A model generated the notes under the pieces. It saw only the letters and a list, made by a program, of their open reading frames with translations. It searched no databases and was not told the origin of the DNA. Made by a program: the position numbers and the translations under genes. 64,000 bases of DNA from Jaltomata sinuosa (Eukaryota > Streptophyta > Magnoliopsida > Solanales > Solanaceae), in the NCBI GenBank assembly GCA_003996215.1, contig QJPP01004053.1, forward strand, positions 48,094-112,093, read 5' to 3'. Shown here in pieces: positions 23,343-34,624 of the stretch (within the stretch, counting starts at the first letter, position 1; every line of letters starts with the position of its first letter).

Positions 23343-25064
23343 AGACCCTACACTTAAAAACTTTTCTTGCCCTTGAGTAAGCTTTACCCCATAACTATAA
23401 TTCTTTCAATATTTTCAAATAAAAACTAGTTCACTCAATTTAAGGACACACCTACTATAAACATCAAGAATCTCTTGACATTGTGCTTTTTCTTTAAGTT
23501 TAAACTTATGACATCCTACCCAAGACATCCTAACCTCAAGAACAGATTTAAGTAACATGCACGAAAACTTTAGAGGAAATCACAAAATAGAAGATCAAAC
23601 GCTTAAGCATATTGTACTAAGTATGTTCCCTCACATCAAAGAGGTTCCCTCTCACTCATAAGATAGTATTAAAACATGGGAATATGATGCATCAAGCTCT
23701 CACGCTCACAAAAAAATATTACATGAGACAAAAGTTTAACCATATGTTTGCCTTTAGTGTACTTGCTCTACTAATTCAAGAAACTTCATGTATAAGATCA
23801 AGTAGGTCTTCATTTAGTTGTAATGTAGGCTAAGGGATTGGTAGAAATATTTTGAAGAAAATAGCGACTTATACTCCCTAGGCACTTTTAATATATAGCT
23901 TCTTTTCACACTTTAGCGCTTTCAACTTCTCTTAGCTATTTCTTCTTTCTTCTTTTGTTCTGCCCTTTCTTCTTCTTTCCTTTTTCATTGAGCTTCCTTA
24001 ATACTTAGCATGGAATCTCTTTTTGTATGATACTTTTTCTTTCTTTTTTTATTTCCTATGCTACACCTTTTCTTATCTTGATCACACATTAACTTCTTTT
24101 CTTTTTCAAGTTTCACAACTCACCACCTCCCTTCTTATTTTCTCTAACTTTCCTTAAGCACTTAACAGTAGATCGAGTGCCCTACGGAAGTTCTTTGGAT
24201 TAAATATGGTCTAAGAACAAAGGGGATTAGGCTATATATGTGGCTATCAAACAAATTCTGCTAAAGTTTCAAAAGGGTTTAGTATGGATATCATTCAAGA
24301 ATAGTTACAAGAAAGGATAAAAAGAATGGCTATTCAAAGAATCACCTCTATCACTTCCTAAACATGACTAATTTTATTTCGCTTCACAAAACACACAAGG
24401 CAAGTTCTAGATACCGATTGAACACATAGAATTCAACTAATTTCTCACATCACACATGGCACATATTCAACACAAGTATACTATTACATAAATTTCTAGT
24501 AGATAAACCACCAATAATTCATATTAAGCGCATGCATACAAGTCATAAAAATGTGCTTAGATCTCTTAAACAAGGTTATTTTCGAATTTTAAATAATTTT
24601 TTAAATAAACCAAGCTTGTGTTCATAAAGGTGATATCCTAACTTTAGGATCTAGCCTAGAATAAATCATCCCACCTTCTAAAACTAAAAAAAAACCCAAT
24701 CTAACTACTAAAACTTACAAAAAAATTCCTCAATTCAATGGTCACCCTTTCCGAAAAAGAACATACGAGAAGAAAAAATAGAAAGTAGAAAGATGTGACA
24801 TTTAAAGACTAAAGAAAAACTAAAGAAATAAAAAAATTAAGAAAATCTTTTTGTAATTCTTTATTTTTCTCTAAAGCATAAAGTTCTATAAGCTACCGCT
24901 ATGACACACTTCTCATAACCAAAATAAAAAAACTAAATTACAAAAAACTACAATAATAACATCAAATAACAATGCACTAATGCAGGATTCTCAATAATAC
25001 ATCATAAGATAAAAATCAAGAATAGCAAATAGGCACAAGAATCCTCACACCACACTTAAAGATT
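23343..25064 (-). other. 3' noncoding region of the minus Athila-like element
   Basis: About 1.7 kb without a coding signal. Next to the LTR is a polypurine tract (minus strand AAGTGTAGGGTCT, 23343-23355). A purine-rich tract on the transcribed strand (C/T-rich as printed) lies at 23941-23985. The remaining sequence is AT-rich. Confidence 0.55.
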
Positions 25065-26294
25065 TGCGATGTCCTCACGCAATAAAAAAAAATCAGGGTT
25101 TAAGGGACTCCCTCAAGATGTGGCTACTCCAACTCCTCCTTGGAGTTTTCATATTCATTTGGTGGCCCTTGTGGATGCCATGTTGGTGCATCAACGTCAA
25201 GGAAAACACATGTAGCCGGTGTGAGTTGCCTCAAAGCCTCAACCTCATCTTGCTAGCTTCATTGTTGTCAATTCTCTTCTTCACACCCTTGAGCAAGAAC
25301 TTCATGAATTCTTACATTTGTGCCAATTTTTATTTGGTAGTTGCTTTCTTGGAGGTGTCCTCGTTCTTCATTACCGTGACATCAAAGAGCTTAACTGGTG
25401 GCTCAAGCTCTCTATCTACCCTTTTATTGTAGGAACCCCAACTTTTCTAAGAATACCAATTAGCATACTTGGATAGAACAATCAACCTTTGTCTCCTCCA
25501 TTGACTCGAGCGATCTCTTCAATTATGATCATGCCCATGTTGATATCTATCTTGCGTATAATGGAAAAGATAGAGCAAATTTTAAACTTAGAGGCATGTG
25601 AATTGTTCGAGAATGGGGTGATACAATTGTTGATAAACCTTAACAATACCTTCAATGCCAAAGTAAATTTATTGCTTGGATAGGAGGCGTGCCTTCCATT
25701 TTAATCACGTGCACATACTGCATCTGAATATTTACCACATACTTGCTCGCTAAGCTCTTTGTAGTCTAGCTTTCTATAAAAATCTTCAAATATCTCATAG
25801 CAACATTCTTTAAACTTTATATATTCGTTGATAGTGTGGCAAGAGAATTTTACCATAACCCCTATTACGTTCACTTCATATTCTTTGTCGAAATCAACTA
25901 TCGACTCCATATTTGCATAAAACTCTTTCACCATGCACATGTTGTCTATGTCATGTAAATTAAGCAAGCCTCCCAATCCCAATTGCATTATGTTCTTGTA
26001 GAGAAATAGAAGCTTAATGTGAAGAGGAGTTATTTTGATGTTTTCTTTGGGGATAGCCGTGGGAGTCTCCTCAAATTGTATGTACCATTGTCTTCCCAAA
26101 GGATCAACCACTTCTAACCCATAAAGAATTTTTGGTGCTTGGGGTTGCCTCTCTTTTTCTTTTCTAGGCCTCTTATCCTTTTTTTGGCTACTAGTTATAG
26201 CCTTTTCCTTTTTGGTGCTAGTTTTTTTAAACCTTGAAGACATGGTTCCTCCAAAGGAAAAATAAAAGTTAAGTATACAATATACAACATACAT
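25065..26294 (-). pseudogene. Athila env-like / putative plant transposon protein frame
   Basis: The minus-strand frame opens upstream of MSSRFKKTSTKKEKAIT (26240 downward), the most plausible start, with an AAAGGAGGAACC leader. It is open for 197 codons to 25701 and then continues with stops to about 25065. The basic N-terminus (KKDKRPRKEKERQP) is followed by LGRQWYIQFEET, the FLYKNIMQLGLGGLL region, and MVKEFYANMESIVDFDKEYE with the strand VNVIGVMVKFSCHTINEYIKF. The pattern VKEFYAN, VxGVxVxFS and INEYxxF is the same as in the plus-strand copy at 12833. After 25701 the reading continues as VHVIKMEG, a weak KNEDTSKKAT coiled-coil part and a Trp/Pro-rich end. The role is unknown. The longest open part is better preserved than the plus-strand copy. 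Confidence 0.65.
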
Positions 26295-27314
26295 ACTACA
26301 AGAAAATTCTATTCTATCCTAAAACTAGAAAGTAAAATAGAAAGTTCTAAAAGTTGCTAGTTTGTTCATAAACCCAAGTAAACTTTTACAAGTATCTTAG
26401 CATCTAGTTAGTGACATACATCCAATTTAAAGCATGATATATTAAATTCAATTGTGGGTGTAGCAAATATAAGGACCAAGTGAGGTTTAGAGTCACCCTA
26501 CACTTAGAGTTTTGATATATTCTCATTAATCTTTCTTTCAAGTATTTAATCAAACACTTAGTGTGCATGAATCTTTAAACTCTTGTTTCATAGAATCTAT
26601 AATCCTAATTCACCACCAAATTTAATACTATCAATAAACAATCATTCTAGTAATCATATATTCACTAATAATCAATAAGTTATATTCTCCATCCAATAAT
26701 TTAGCATGATTCTCAAGTTGGGGAATTCAAGTATGGAATTTCACTTTTCATGGTGAGCTAAAAATAATAAGTTAAACAAATAAAACTAAAAACTAAAACT
26801 AATAACTAATAACTAATGACAAAGACAAAAATTAACTAAAGAAAGCATAAGAATTTATACCTTGGAAGATTGATTCTTGAAGAAGAAAGCATAAAGGAAT
26901 GAAGACTTTTGCTAAAGTTTAAAGAGAGAAATATTTGAAATACACTAGTGGACAAAACTACAGAGAATCTAGTGGCTTTATACTAAATATTTTTTCCTTT
27001 TTCTTTTTAATTTTCGTTATTTACTTATTTATTTATTATTATTATTATTTTCAAAAAGCAAGAAAAGTTATTTTTATGTGAAATACACTACGGAGGGGCC
27101 TTGGGTGGTACCCTAGGCGTCCCCTAGTGTATTTTCACTAGTTTTTTTTTCATTTTTTAATTATTTTTTTGAACGTTTATTTTGAGTGCTCATTTCCACT
27201 TTTCTTGCTCCACAACCTCGAAAACCTGCAAAACAATAAACTCTAAACAATCATTAGAAAAAATTTATGAGAGAAAATAATAAAGAAGAAAAACAATAAT
27301 TAACTATAACAACT
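26295..27314 (-). other. AT-rich spacer upstream of the env-like frame
   Basis: About 1 kb of AT-rich sequence between the hairpin and the env-like frame, without a protein motif. A GC-rich island at about 27078-27136 contains an imperfect inverted repeat (AAATACACTA near 27080, TAGTGTATTT near 27130) around GGGTGGTACCC. It resembles the GGCGC block in this element's LTR. No pol motif is present, which is why I call the element pol-less. Confidence 0.45.
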
Positions 27315-27332
27315 GTTAGGTTGCCTCTCAAC
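27315..27332 (-). other. Conserved hairpin, AGGCAA loop (minus strand)
   Basis: The minus strand reads GTTGAGAGGCAACCTAAC. The loop AGGCAA is identical to the plus-strand copy at 11633. The stem is weaker (one G-T pair, one mismatch). It lies between gag and the env-like frame, the same place as in the plus-strand element. Confidence 0.5.
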
Positions 27333-27469
27333 TAGCGCCTTGTCTAACATCGTGGCTCGTCATGAACTTTTTAAAGTTTCATTATCTTCATGATAGGGGT
27401 AAACATTACCACCCCATCTCACTTCAGCTTTCATTTTGTCTTGGTTTCCTTCACCTCTCTCATTAAGTT

Positions 27470-28053
27470 CTAAAACTCTAAATTCCAAGGAAGCCCGTGT
27501 CCAGCCACACTTTGTAGCATTTGTATGGTTGTAATCACAGATTTATCATCCCACCATCTACCAACTATCACATCTACTATAGATTGATTGATTTTATTAT
27601 GCGCTTGGTAGAAAGTGTCCATCATCATTACCTTAGACAAACCCAAACCCGGATAATCAATACGATGGTTGAACCTTTCGCAAGCGTCATAGAGTAACTC
27701 TTCCTCCTCTTGTTCAAAATTCACAATCTTGTTTACTGCTTGTGTCTTTTGGCGTGTGAACTCAACTCATGGATGAATGTATATACTAACCTAAGCTATA
27801 TTTGTACTAGCTCTGGAGAAGTGTTCATGTACCATTCCCTTGCTTCTCCCACAAGAGAGTGAGAAAACCAATATATATTCATCTTATCATCAATGATCTT
27901 GTCATACTTTCCACACACACCTAAGAAGTTCTTTATGTGAAATATGGATCTCTCTCCCAACTATTTTGGAAAATACCTTTATCCTTGATATCTCTTTCAA
28001 TCTTATCTTTTATAGTCATAATATCTTTCTATATCAGATTCAATCTCCGAGGC
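27470..28053 (-). pseudogene. Athila-type Gag fragment
   Basis: The minus strand reads EEELLYDACERFNHRI, then DTFYQAHNKINQSIVDVIVG, then TTIQMLQSVAGHGLPW. It aligns in order with the capsid-like region of Athila Gag: a DESLYEAWERF-type helix, a TFYxGL turn and a final helix ending in a W. The part upstream (27725-28053) has stops but still reads pieces of the preceding helices. A second, short open stretch of 84 codons is 27470-27724. The N-terminal part is missing, because the LTR of another element starts at 28054. Confidence 0.65.
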
Positions 28054-30088
28054 TGTCACACCCCAAGGCTACCCCCTGAATGTAACACAGGGCTTGGGAT
28101 CACAAGTGATCCCAAGCTAACATTTGGTCTTACCATGATGTAAGTATAACATAGATAATAATAGTGGAAGCAAATTGTATCAACATAAAGATCATGGTCT
28201 AAGAATACCAAAATTTGAAACATGAAATACTGAATATCTATATATGTATAAAAAGCCTCTAGAACTAACATAATGAGTTGCTGGGACAAGACCCCAGCTA
28301 ACTCTAAGTACTGAAGAAAAGTCATAAAAGACAACTAGAACATATAACTAGTCCTCGAAGGATGGGGACTCACCAACAGTGACTGAAAAACATGCGATCT
28401 CTAGCAATGAATCTGAGAGCGAGAACTTGAATCTGCATTATGATAGGATGCAGCACAAGAAATATGCATCAGTACTATAGGATGTACTGAGTACGCGAGC
28501 TTATGTAATTTCATAATAAAACATACTTGGAAAACATACATAAAACTGAGTTTGTGCATAATAAGAAGAAATCATAAGTGAATGTCATAATTTGAACATA
28601 AGTCATAAAACAATGAGTCAAGCTTCAAAATAGAATATCATATAACTTAGTAGCTTAAAAATCATTCTTACGGGAGTTTCTCTTAACTGACGGTAAACCA
28701 TGTTGAGCACCATAAAGTACAATATCATACACCCACACCAACAAAAGTTATCCTAACCGGCCAAGGTTAGAACCATGTACATAAGGATCCTGAAATAAGC
28801 CACAAGGGCAACTTATAGTGGCAACATAGTTTTGGACTTGGGTCATCTAGAATCCATATTGCTCGCTGCTAAATACTACTCCAAAATATATCATAGTGCT
28901 CACATACATATGACATATCTAAATGTCAAAGCTTATTCATGGTCATGATGTCAAACCCGGATGTCATACTACTCACAAACCTTGCTTTTGAAAAATAGTT
29001 CATGAGCATTGATGGCATATTGGGATGTCAAATCATTCATAATAGATCATATCTTAAAGGCTTGCATGGCCCCAGTTCAAATATATAATCTTATGTAATT
29101 TTATAGAAAAATAGGAACTAGGCATGCAATTTCTTGAAATACATAAGGTTATATTATCTAAACATGTCAATTTTCTTAAATAAGCCATACATGTAAAATT
29201 GGGCTAGAGTTATCCTTCAAATCATGAAATAAATAATCACTTGTAAAAACCCATGCAAAATCATGTAATTAGAATTAGAAATCATAGAAAAACATGAGGA
29301 AAACGAATTTATAGAAAATCATAAAATTGGGTAAGAACCCTAACTTGGAGAATTCATGAAATCAATTAAAAACTTGGGGTTTTAGGCATAAGGGTGAAAG
29401 AAATCCTTATTAAATATCCACATACCTGAACTCGAAGCTTTCTTAACCTAGATCTTGAAGATGGAGAACTTGAGAAGGAACCCTAACTTGGAGCTTGAGA
29501 GAATAACTTTTTTTCCTCTTTTGGATCTTGATTGAGAGAATGGAAGAGAACTTTAGGCTAAGTGGAATAAAACCCCTCTAATTTTGCCCAAAATGACTTA
29601 ACTTAGGAGTTAAAAGAGTAGAAAATTATAAAAATACCCTTGGGAAAATAAACTTGAAAAACTGCTAAAGAGACTCGGTTTCAGGTTCCACGAACCCCAT
29701 CTACGACCCATAGATGGAACCATGCTTGTGGTTTGTGGTCATGGTTCATGAGCCAAAATATTAGGTTGTGGGTCTGAGTTCCACGAGCATGGTCTATGGC
29801 TTGTGGATTGATCCACGGACCATAGAAACCTTCTGTTGTTTTAGAGGGAAAAGTTGACCCTCAGTCTGATTTCCACGAGGGAAAACCACGGACCATGGTC
29901 CCATCCATGACTCGTGAATCCCGGTCATGGTTTTATACTAGAGGAGGGAATATGCAAGACTGGTTCCAGGGGATCATCCACAGCTCGTGGTTCCATCTAC
30001 GGCCTATGGATGGTGCCCGAGGGTCCTGGGAACTTCTGGAAACCAGAATTTCTAGGTCTAAAGGTTGATTCAAATTTTGGGTGTTACA
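28054..30088 (-). repeat. 3' LTR of the minus-strand gypsy element
   Basis: On the minus strand the LTR begins TGTAACACCCAAAATTTG (30088) and ends CTTGGGGTGTGACA (28054), 2035 bp. A cluster of CCACGA- and TCGTGG-type words lies at 29685-30010, in the U3 region. The same kind of cluster is found in the LTRs of the nested element, which are of a related but distinct type (TGTAACACCCCAGAAC). The open frame at 29914-30180 lies inside it and is not a gene. Confidence 0.75.
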
Positions 30089-30103
30089 ATATCTCTCCCT
30101 TGG
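30089..30103 (-). other. Polypurine tract of the minus-strand gypsy element
   Basis: The minus strand reads CCAAGGGAGAGATAT directly before the LTR start. It is almost the same as CCCAAGGGGGAGATAT at 39521-39536 in the nested element, where the tract fills the same role in plus-strand DNA priming. Confidence 0.75.
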
Positions 30104-30344
30104 AATCATTCATCCTCGAACAAAGACTAAGTAAGAAAAGTTTAGAGAGAAAAACTACAATATCAACTAACAGAACATGAAAAGTTTAAGTATAGGCATA
30201 ATGACTGAACTAACTTCGTAAAAACATGTATGCATGCTAGGATCATGAGAAAGGCTGATGGAATATAACCGAAGGAACATACCAAGGAAGAAACTATTAC
30301 CTCAAGCTTAAACTAGAACGGAAGGAAAGTGATGAGGTTACTTG

Positions 30345-32345
30345 GCCATCATGGCCCCTTCGGCTTACCAAGTAGCTCCCTCAACTAATTGGTTTTTCCA
30401 AAGAACCTTTACTGAAGTGACTTATTTATTCCTTAACCTTCGAACCTGATGATCAAGAATCTCGACGGGGAATTCTTCATAAGCGATGCTATCCTTCACA
30501 CCCACATTCCTTAAGGGAATAATCAAGGTTGGATCGCTAACACACTTCTTCAACAAAGAAATATGGAAGACAAGATGAACCGCTTATAGCTTGGCTAGCA
30601 ACTCTAACTCATAAGCCATATTACCAACTCTCCACAGAATCTTGTAGGGACCCATATATCAGGGACTAAGCTTGCCCTTTTTACAAAATCTCATCACACC
30701 CTTCATGGGTGACACTTTCAAAAATACCCAATCATCCACCTCAAACTCCAAGTAGAAAGGGCAATATCTTGAGTCATACCACCCAGTCGCTGATGTTCTA
30801 CCTTAACTTGTTGACAGTTGGTACACTTAGCCATCATAAAATCTATAATGTCCCTCTTTATGCTATTCCACCAATAGACTTCCCATAGGTCACGGTATAT
30901 CTTGGTGGCACCGGGGTGAATAGAATACCTGCTATGAGCCTCTATCAAGATCTGTTGTCTTAAACCATCCACATCTGGAACACATAATCGACCCTGATAG
31001 CGAAGCACATAATCTCCCCCTTGGGAGAAAAACTCTACTCTCTGTTGATGGAATACATCCTTCAACTGGTGGAAAATAGGATCACTGTCTTGTTTCTCTT
31101 TCACATCAACTACCAATGAAGATTCAGACCCATTCTGGATAATAACACCACCATCCGCTAAATACATAAAGTGAACTCCTAACCGAGCAAGCCTATGAAC
31201 ATCCTTAGCCAACTCCTTCTTTCTATTCTCAACTAGTGACACACTACCCATAGACAACCTACTAAGTGCATCAGCCACTACATTGGCCTTACCGGGATGG
31301 TAAATCACACTCATGTCATAGTCCTTAAGAAGTTTAAGCCATCTCCTTTGACGAAGATTCAAAGCAAAAACCACTGCTGCTAACTCAAGATCATGAGTCG
31401 GGTAATTTTTATCATGAATCTTAAGGTGTCGAGAAGCATAAGCAATCACCTTACCATGCTGCATCAAAACACAACCCAAACCAACTCTAGATGCATCACA
31501 ATGCACAACAAAACCATCTAGGCCCTCTGGTAGAGCTAAAACTGGGGTTGTGGTCAACTTAGCCTTCAATTCCTGTAAGTTTTTTTCACTCATCAGACAA
31601 CTGAAACTTAACCTTTTTTCTGAGTCAATCGGGTCAACGGGGCAGCTATGGATGAAAATCCTTCCACAAATCTCCTGTAGTAACTAGCCAAACCCAAAAA
31701 ACTTTTTATGTCTGTTGGGAAAGTGGGTCTAGGTCAGTTCTTTATTACCTATATCTTTTGTGAATCCACTCGAATACCCTCCTTTGATACTACATGACCT
31801 AGAAAAGCAACAGACTGCATCCAAAACTCACACTTGCTAAACTTAGCAAACAACTGGCGATCCTTGAGAGTTTTCAATACTACCCTCAAGTGATTTGCAT
31901 GATCCTCTTTACTTCGAGAGTAGATAAGGATATCATCTATAAAGATAATGAAGAACATATCCAAATACTGCTTGAATACCCTATTCATCAAATCCATAAA
32001 GGCTGCAAGAGCATTCATTAGTCCAAAAGACATAACCACAAAATCATAATGACCATATCGAGTTTTGAAGACTGTCTTTGAAATGTCACACTCTCTAACT
32101 CTGATCCGATGATAACCGGATCTGAGGTCAATCTTGAATAAATAGCGGGCACCCTAAAGATGGTCGAATAAGTCATTAATTCTAGGGATGGGATACTTAT
32201 TCTTGATTGTGAACTTGTTCAACTGCGATAGTCGATACACATTCTGAGGAAAACATCTTTCGTACGCACGAAGAGGACTGGAACACCCCATAGAGAGATG
32301 TTGGGCCTGATGATGCCCTTATCTAGAACAGTGAGCTTCTGCTAA
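30345..32345 (-). pseudogene. Gypsy pol part B: RT, RNase H, integrase ends (internally deleted)
   Basis: From 32345 downward the frame reads an RT approach (NKFTIKNKYPIPRINDL), the fingers (KIDLRSGYHRIRVRECDI) and the active site FIDDILIYSR at 31943-31932. Then come KFSKCEFWMQSVAFLGHVVS, GLASYYRRFVEGFSSIAAPL, RNase H (VVHCDASRVGLGCVLM, YASRHLKIHDKNYPTHDLEL), and the integrase zinc region (SIHPGATKIYRDL, CTNCQQVKVEH). Two parts are missing. Within RNase H the reading jumps from FALN to LRQRRWLKLL, which drops the TDHKSLQ block. Near 30755 it jumps from the integrase N-terminal domain straight to the C-terminal EVDDWVFLKVSPMKG, which drops the whole catalytic core. The C-terminal part continues with stops to about 30345. 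Confidence 0.85.
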
Positions 32346-33979
32346 AATAGTAGGAATCAAGTCATTAACACAGGGCATATAAACTCGCGCCTTTATTTGG
32401 AGAACACCCTCATCATCAATCGTGGCCTCTTTGGTCTCACCCTGCAACACTTAATCATGGTTTTTACTAAACTTAGCATCCTCAAATTGTTTGTCCTTAA
32501 TCTATTCAAGAAATAAGGACTTCGCCTAAACACATACTAATAATCCACCCCTCTTAGACACTTCAAGCCTCATGAAACTATTAGCTAGAGTCTGAATTTC
32601 TCTAGCCAACGAATGTATTGTAGCCTTCAAATAAGCTAAGCTACCCATATTTTTAGTCTTTCTACTCAATGCATCGTCTACTACATTAGCCTTAACTAGA
32701 TGGTATAGTATGGTCATGTCATAGTCTTCACCTCCACTTCCTCAAGTTCAAATATTTCTGTGTTAACACATGTTGCAAACTTTGGTGGTCTGCGAATACT
32801 TCACAATAAACCCCATATAAATAATGCCTCCATATTTTGAGACCGAAAATCACAACATCCAACTCTAGTCATGAGTTGGATAATTCTTCTCATGCACTTT
32901 CAGTCGCCTTAAAGCATAAGAAATAATTTTCTTTTCCTGCATCAACACAAAACCTAAACTAGATCATGAGGCATCACAATACACAATAAAATCCTTACTT
33001 CCACTAGCAAGGCAAGGATAGGTGTGGTAGTCAATAAGGTCTTGAGCTTTTGAAAGCTCTCTTCAAATTCTTCTTACCAAAGGAAAGGTACCTCTTTCTG
33101 AGTCAGCCAGGTCAGATGAGTAGCAATGGATGCAAATCCCTTCATGAATCTATGGTAGTAACTAGCCAACCCCACGAAGCTACGAACTTAAGTCATTGAA
33201 GTGGTCCTAGTGCAATTCTCAACTGCCTCAAGCTTTACTGGGTCTACCATCACCCTATTTTTTGAAACTACATATCCCAAGAAGGACACAAAAGCCGACC
33301 AGAATTCACACTCACTTAGAGAATTTTGCTTAAAGCTCCTTATCATTCAACAAACCCAACACAATCCTTAGATGATTTCCATGCTCTTATTTGCTCTTAG
33401 AATAAACTAAGATGTCATCAATGAAATTTTTTACAAAGGAGTCCAAGTAGGGCTTAAATATTCCATTCATCAATCGCATAAATACGGCTGGAGCATTAGT
33501 CAACCCAAACAATATCACTAGAAATTCATACTGGTTGTACTTGGTCCGGAATACAGTCTTAGGAATATAAGCAGGCTGAATTTTTAACTGTGATACCAAG
33601 ACATAAGATCAATCTTAGAAAATATTGATGCACCCTACAACTGGTCAAAGAGATCATAGATACGAGGAAGAGGATACTTGTTATCAATCATAACCTTATT
33701 CAACTGCCAGTAGTCAATGCACATACATAGACTACCATCTTTCTTCATTACAAACAAGACTTGAACACCTCACAGGGAGGCACTCGAATGTATAAATCCT
33801 TTTCTAAGAAATTCTTGCAACTGAGCCTTTAGCTCCTTCAACTGAGTCGATGACATTCTATAAGGGAGAATAGAAATGGGACGCGTATTAAGATCTAAAT
33901 CAATATAAAAGTCAATTTCAAAATTTGGTGGTCTGCAGGGAAAATCCACAGGAAATACCTCTTGGAACTCACACACCAC
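32346..33979 (-). pseudogene. Gypsy pol part A: RT, RNase H, start of integrase
   Basis: The minus strand reads the RT approach (VCEFQEVFPVDFPCRPPNFE at 33979; LKELKAQLQEFLRKGFI), RT with KTVFRTKYNQYEFLV and the active-site box FIDDILVYSKS (33425-33414), then pieces of the connection and RNase H. It ends with YHLVKANVVDDALSRKTKNM, SLAREIQTLANSFMRLEVSK and an integrase N-terminal entry (LQIKARVYMPCVNDLI). The reading then passes directly into the RT approach of part B near 32345. The sequence differs clearly from part B (NQYEFLVILFGLTN against GHYDFVVMSFGLMN), so it comes from a different gypsy subfamily. Stops throughout show decay. Confidence 0.8.
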
Positions 33980-34010
33980 AAGAACTGACTCGATAGCGGG
34001 AACCTCTTAA

Positions 34011-34475
34011 CTAGTGTCCAAGATGCACTAAGAATGTCAGACACCCCCTTCCCATCAAACTCTGGGCATGAAGAAATGATATAACTTTCATAGGAGCTGG
34101 ACTATAATTACCCTCCCACTCTAGTCTTTCCATCCTAAGCATAGCCACAGTCACTATCTTGGCATGGCAGTCTAATATAACATGGTGAGGAGACAACCAA
34201 CTCATTCCCAGAATAATGTCAAAATCCACCATGTCCATAATTACCAAATCAGCCCAAGTCATCCACCCTATAAATATGACATGACAAGCATGAAAAACTC
34301 TATCAACCATCATAGAATCCCCAACCGGAGTAGATACATGAACAGGGAAATCAAGCAATTCACAAACCAAGTATAATCCCACAGCAAAACTAGCAGATAC
34401 ATATGAGAAAGTAGAATCAGGATCAAATAAAATTAAAGCCATGCAGTCACAGACAAGAATAGTACATGTTATCAC
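34011..34475 (-). pseudogene. Gypsy aspartic protease remnant
   Basis: The minus-strand frame is open for 154 codons. It reads ALILFDPDSTFSYVSASFA near 34430, the protease catalytic loop, where the usual D-P-G-S is D-P-D-S, so the conserved glycine is lost. It continues PVGDSMMVDRVFHAC and VDFDIILGMSWLSPHHVILD, the typical second half (DxxLGMDWL). Such proteases process the Gag-Pol precursor. The frame joins toward 34624 with the gag-protease linker and is interrupted there by the nested element. Downstream, pol part A follows after about 30 bp. Confidence 0.8.
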
Positions 34476-34624
34476 CTATGTCTGATGCCTTTGCCTTGGT
34501 CCTACCGAGAATGGTGTAGAAGTTATTCCTACCACTTTCCTATGCACTTCCCCAATTGAGTTGGTTACCACCTCTACCAGCATTATCGGCTAGGCTGGGT
34601 GCCACCCTTACCAGTTGCATGACA

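Larger units (their letters stand above)
21916..28053 (-). mobile_element. Athila-like derivative lacking pol, minus strand
   Basis: Reading the minus strand from 28053 down: a gag fragment, the AGGCAA hairpin, an env-like frame, a long noncoding region with a purine-rich tract, a polypurine tract and an LTR. The order is the same as in the plus-strand element at 9085-17292, and again no RT or integrase is present. The 5' end is lost: gag is interrupted at 28053, where the LTR of another gypsy element starts. It is probably a distinct subfamily, since its LTR start (TGATGTGAAG) and its gag and env-like sequences differ from those of the plus-strand element. Confidence 0.7.

Noticed and set aside
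25064..25432. Plus-strand frame of 122 codons with apparent hydrophobic segments
   Set aside because: It is antisense to the C-terminal part of the minus-strand env-like frame, which has clear family landmarks.
29914..30180. Open frame of 88 codons
   Set aside because: It lies within the U3 end of a gypsy LTR and crosses its boundary into the PPT.
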